Shown in pieces: positions 60,754 through 64,000 of a stretch of 64,000 bases of DNA (position 1 is the first letter of the stretch; every line of letters starts with the position of its first letter). The notes beneath the pieces were generated by a model. That model saw nothing but the letters and a program-made list of their open reading frames with translations, ran no database searches and was not told the origin of the DNA. Source of the DNA: Arthrobacter sp. ATA002 (lineage in GTDB: Bacteria; Actinomycetota; Actinomycetes; Actinomycetales; Micrococcaceae); NCBI RefSeq assembly GCF_026898095.1, contig NZ_CP114015.1, positions 1,798,001-1,862,000 of the forward strand. The letters run 5' to 3'. The translations under genes were made by a program, and so were the position numbers.

Positions 60754-62277
60754 ATGACCCAGCTCAACATTCCGTCGGATCCGGCGGCCGGAGCCAGCGA
60801 AACGCCCGATTACAGCTCCTTCCTCTCCGGCATGGACCAGCCGATGTGGATTGGCGGGGAACCGGTGGAGTCCGCATCCGGGCAGTGGCGCGAAGTGATG
60901 AACCCGGCGAAGCGGGAAACCGTCATTGCGCGGGTTCCGGCCGCCGGGCCCGAGGACGTCGACCGTGCGGTGGCCGCCGCCCGGCAGGCTTTTCCGGGCT
61001 GGCGCAACCTCCACTTCACCGCCCGGGCCCGGGCACTGTCGCTGATCGCTGACGACATTGAAGCGCGGGCGGAGGACTTTGCCCGGCTCACTGCCCTGGA
61101 CACCGGCAACGCCCTGCGCACCCAGGCCCGTCCCGAGGTCACCACGCTGGTGGCCCTGTTCCGGTACTTTGCCGGCATCGCCGGGGAGGTCAAGGGCGCG
61201 ACCCTGCCGGCCGGTGACGGCCAGCTGCAGTACACCCGGCTGGAACCCCTCGGCGTGGTGGCCTGCATCCTGCCGTGGAATTCACCGCTCATGATCGCCG
61301 GCTTCAAGCTCCCCGCAGCCCTGGCCGCCGGGAACACCGTGATCCTCAAGGCCGCCGACGACGCCCCGCTCACCATCCTGCTGCTGGCCGAACTCTGTTC
61401 CCGCCACCTGCCGGCCGGCACCGTCAACGCCGTCACGGGCCGCGGCAGCATCATCGGCGCAGCACTGGCCGAACACCCCGGCGTGGACAAGGTCTCCTTC
61501 ACCGGATCCACCGAGGTGGGCCGCGGCGTTGCCCGCACCGCCGGGGAACGGCTGGCCCATGTGTCGCTGGAACTGGGCGGCAAGAACCCGTCCATCGTGT
61601 TTCCGGACGCCGTTGATGAGGACCTCATCGACGGGCTGCTGCTGGCCTCCCGCTTCACCCGCCAGGGCCAGAGCTGCACGGCCGGATCCCGGCTGTTCCT
61701 GCACGAGGACATCTACGACGAGGTCCTGGAGCGGCTTACCGCCAAGCTGGGCGCCCTGACCGTGGGCAATCCGCTGGATGAAGCCACCGATATGGGGGCC
61801 ATCATCAACAACAGCCAGTTCTCCTCCATCAGCGGCTACCTGGAGGACGGCCGCAGCTCCATGGATACGATCCTGGGCGGCAGCGTTCCCGCGGAAGGTC
61901 CGCTCACCGAGGGCTACTTCCATGTGCCCACGATCTTCGGCGGCGGACGCAACGACTTCCGCCTGGCGCAGGAGGAGATCTTCGGTCCGGTGCTGGTGGC
62001 CATTCCGTGGCGGGACACCGAAGAGGTCATCCGCATGGCCAATGACTCGCACTACGGCCTGGCCGCGTACGTCTGGTCGCACAACCTGGACAACGCCCTG
62101 AACACCGCCCACCGCGTGGAAGCCGGCTGGGTGCAGGTGAACCAGGGCGGCGGACAGGTGGTGGGCCAGTCCTACGGCGGATACAAGCAAAGCGGGATCG
62201 GCCGCGAGGTGTCGCTTGAAGGGATGCTTGCCGGGTTTACCCAGACCAAGCAGGTCAACATCAAGCTGCGCGGCTGA
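60754..62277 (+). CDS. Aldehyde dehydrogenase
   Basis: NAD(P)-dependent ALDH, 507 residues, frame intact. FTGSTEVGRGVA, catalytic Glu in LELGGKNPS, nucleophile Cys in GQSCTAGSR and EEIFGPVL. It lacks the GERCMA-type motif of CoA-acylating methylmalonate-semialdehyde dehydrogenase (MmsA), so it is probably a non-acylating ALDH. Its position after mmsB tempts an MmsA call, which the motifs do not support. Confidence 0.9.
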   Translation: MTQLNIPSDPAAGASETPDYSSFLSGMDQPMWIGGEPVESASGQWREVMNPAKRETVIARVPAAGPEDVDRAVAAARQAFPGWRNLHFTARARALSLIADDIEARAEDFARLTALDTGNALRTQARPEVTTLVALFRYFAGIAGEVKGATLPAGDGQLQYTRLEPLGVVACILPWNSPLMIAGFKLPAALAAGNTVILKAADDAPLTILLLAELCSRHLPAGTVNAVTGRGSIIGAALAEHPGVDKVSFTGSTEVGRGVARTAGERLAHVSLELGGKNPSIVFPDAVDEDLIDGLLLASRFTRQGQSCTAGSRLFLHEDIYDEVLERLTAKLGALTVGNPLDEATDMGAIINNSQFSSISGYLEDGRSSMDTILGGSVPAEGPLTEGYFHVPTIFGGGRNDFRLAQEEIFGPVLVAIPWRDTEEVIRMANDSHYGLAAYVWSHNLDNALNTAHRVEAGWVQVNQGGGQVVGQSYGGYKQSGIGREVSLEGMLAGFTQTKQVNIKLRG

Positions 62278-62303
62278 AGCCCCGGCGAACGGCTGAGGAT
62301 CCC

Positions 62304-63195
62304 ATGAGCAAAGGTACCCTACGCCTCACGCTGGACGGCCCGGTGGCCACGCTGAGCATGTCCAACCCCGGCCGCCGCAACACCCTTACGGCCCGCATGT
62401 GGCGCCAGTTCGCGGTCGTGCTTGCTCCGCTGGCGGAGGACGACGCCGTCAAGGTGGTCGTCATCCGCGGCGACGGGGAAGACTTCTCCGCCGGCGCGGA
62501 CATCTCCGACCTAAAGGCCATCCTCCACAACCCGGACAACGGACTGCACGACGGCGGCGACGTCACGGCGGGGGAGGAAGCCATCGCGGCGTTCCCCAAA
62601 CCCGTCATCGCGGCCGTGGACGGGTACTGCCTGGGGAGCATGGCAGGTGGCCGGCGCCTGCGATTTCCGGCTCGCCTCGGACCGTGCCGTTTTTGGCATC
62701 ACGCCGGCCAAGATCGGCATTGTCTACCCGCTTTCCGGTATCGAGCGCCTGGTCCGGCTGGCCGGTCCCGGTGCCGCTAAGTACCTGTTGTTCAGCGGCG
62801 ACTTCGTGCCTGCGGAACAGGCGCTGCGGCTGGGGCTGGTGGAGCGGGTTATTCCGCAGGCCGATTTTTGGACCGATGTGGCCTCCTTTGCGCGCCGGCT
62901 TGCCGGACGGTCCCAGCTCTCGCTGCAGGCCATGAAGGAACTGGTGGACACGATTGCCGCCGGTGGGCAAGGAGCGGGCGGCAGGGATGCAGTGGAGCTG
63001 ACCAGCCGCCGCTGGCAGCAGGAAATGGCCGCGGCAGCGGACCCCGTCATTGGTGTCCGAGCGTTCCTGGCCAAGGAAGAGCCCGTTTTTACGTGGACAG
63101 GCAGGGACCGGACCGCGTGGGACAGCACCCCGCAGGGCAGCACCCGGCAAAACGGTAGCCTGACGGACAACGCAACGCAGGAAGAGGCACCATGA
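62304..63195 (+). CDS. Enoyl-CoA hydratase/isomerase family protein (frame broken near 62635)
   Basis: Second crotonase, about 297 residues after repair. DFSAGADISDL oxyanion segment, AGACDFRLASDRAVFGITPAKIGIVYPLSG and GAAKYLLFSGDFVPAEQALRLGLVERV. The frame breaks between YCLG and WQVAGACD by two missing G or one extra G (GGGGAG run). The last 40 residues are polar and unlike the family. Exact reaction unknown. ATGA overlap with the next gene. Confidence 0.87.
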
Positions 63196-64000
63196 ACCAG
63201 AACAGCGCCACCACTTTGTTCCGAGCCGCCCGCGACGAGCTGCTCGCCCTGTCCGGCAGCTACGAGAAGGCGGTGGATGCCTTTGCCTGGCCGCGTTTCG
63301 AGGGAAAGTTTAACTGGGCGGTGGATTGGTTTGACGCGATGGGCCGGGGTAATTCCGCCTGTGCGCTGTGGATCGTGGAAGAGGACGGTTCCGAGCAGAA
63401 GTACAGCTTTGACGACATGGTGCGCCGCTCCGACCAGGTTGCCGCCTGGCTTTCGTCCCGGGGAGTGCGCCCGGCAGACCCGGTGATGCTCATGCTCGGC
63501 AACCAGGTGGAGCTCTGGGAAACCATGCTTGCGGCCATGAAGCTTGGAGCCGTCATCATGCCAACAGCCGCGGCTGCCGGAAGCGCGGACCTCGCCGACC
63601 GGGTTTCGCGCGGGGGCGCGCGCTGGGTCCTCGCCAACGCTGACGACGCGGCAAAGTTCGACGGCGTTCCGGGGGACTACGGGAAGATCCTCGTCGGCGG
63701 TGGTACCCCCGGCGGCGGTGCGGACCTCATACGGGACGGCGGATGGCTGGACTACGGCGAGGCGTACACAGCGGCCCCGGTTCCGCTGCGCACCGTTACG
63801 GATGCCGCCGATCCGCTGCTGTTTTACTTCACCTCCGGAACGACCAGCCGTCCCAAACTGGTGGAACACACCCAGGTGTCCTATCCCGTGGGGCATCTGA
63901 CCACCATGTATTTCCTCGGGCTGCAGCCGGGGGACGTGCACCTGAACATTAGTTCGCCGGGCTGGGCCAAGCATGCCTGGAGCAGTTTCTTCGCTCCCTG
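63192..64000 (+). CDS. Acyl-CoA synthetase, acetate/medium-chain type (partial)
   Basis: AMP-forming acyl-CoA ligase, first 269 residues, open to the window end. SYEKAVDAFAWPRFEGKFNWAVDWFD at the N-terminus and the P-loop-like A3 motif YFTSGTTSRPKLVEHTQVSYP mark the ANL superfamily; the start of the next core motif SSPGWAKHAWSSFFAP is visible. This matches the MACS/acetyl-CoA-synthetase-like group. It would activate the acid feeding this beta-oxidation-like operon. C-terminus outside the window. Confidence 0.9.
   Translation, partial: MNQNSATTLFRAARDELLALSGSYEKAVDAFAWPRFEGKFNWAVDWFDAMGRGNSACALWIVEEDGSEQKYSFDDMVRRSDQVAAWLSSRGVRPADPVMLMLGNQVELWETMLAAMKLGAVIMPTAAAAGSADLADRVSRGGARWVLANADDAAKFDGVPGDYGKILVGGGTPGGGADLIRDGGWLDYGEAYTAAPVPLRTVTDAADPLLFYFTSGTTSRPKLVEHTQVSYPVGHLTTMYFLGLQPGDVHLNISSPGWAKHAWSSFFAP

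Noticed and set aside
60754..62277. Methylmalonate-semialdehyde dehydrogenase (mmsA)
   Set aside because: The active-site Cys context and N-terminus are those of ordinary aldehyde dehydrogenases. Only the neighbourhood suggests MmsA.

Overview
The window is about 64 kb of high-GC DNA from the chromosome of an actinobacterium, most likely Arthrobacter or a close Micrococcaceae relative. The grounds are GTG/TTG starts with GTGA/ATGA/TTGA overlaps, the order dnaJ-rsmE-phoH-ybeY-corC-era-leuA-recO-uppS, an actinobacterial bcc-aa3 respiratory cluster (qcrCAB, ctaCDEF), and the DUF3043, DUF3054 and DUF222-HNH families. No rRNA, tRNA, CRISPR, prophage or insertion sequence was seen.

Layout. 1-13.6 kb: housekeeping genes (dnaJ tail, rsmE, a GerMN-like lipoprotein, phoH, ybeY, a CorC-type CBS protein, era, an LCP cell-wall ligase, leuA behind a leucine-rich leader and hairpin, recO, uppS, an alpha/beta hydrolase, pyrD). 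13.6-16.3 kb: DUF3043 protein, M20 dipeptidase, Fe-S carrier. 16.4-25.6 kb: ctaC-ctaD-ctaF on + and qcrC-qcrA-qcrB plus ctaE on -, separated by a GntR/UTRA regulator and an unrecognised gene. 25.7-30.2 kb: trpD, a small Lrp-type sensor, DUF3054, TetR, a truncated ABC ATPase, an SDR and a small UBP zinc-finger gene with an internal stop. 30.2-36.3 kb: L-rhamnose catabolism under a LacI regulator (isomerase, bifunctional aldolase/dehydrogenase, kinase). 36.2-40.1 kb: the most degraded stretch (SDR, MFS pseudogene, DUF222-HNH gene, several tandem repeats). 40.1-52.6 kb: a carbohydrate locus that reads as beta-mannoside/manno-oligosaccharide use (ROK repressor, SDR and SGNH esterase on -; Opp/Dpp-type ABC transporter, GH2 beta-mannosidase and ROK fructokinase-like kinase on +). 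52.7-56.2 kb: aldo-keto reductase, AlkA-type glycosylase, TusA + YeeE/YedE thiosulfate-uptake pair. 56.5-64 kb: a translationally coupled valine/short-chain acyl-CoA degradation operon that runs off the end.

Sequence quality matters for reading this window. At least 30 apparent indels, nearly all one missing base in a short G or C run, break otherwise intact genes including phoH, leuA, recO, qcrB and qcrC. Joining the two frames restores family-typical lengths every time. I read these as residual sequencing errors and annotate each as one gene over its full span, naming the break. Two cases are not explained this way and look like real decay: the MFS remnant near 37.3-37.7 kb and the ABC ATPase remnant at 28.4-28.6 kb. 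The in-frame stop in the zinc-finger gene is a substitution and stays open.
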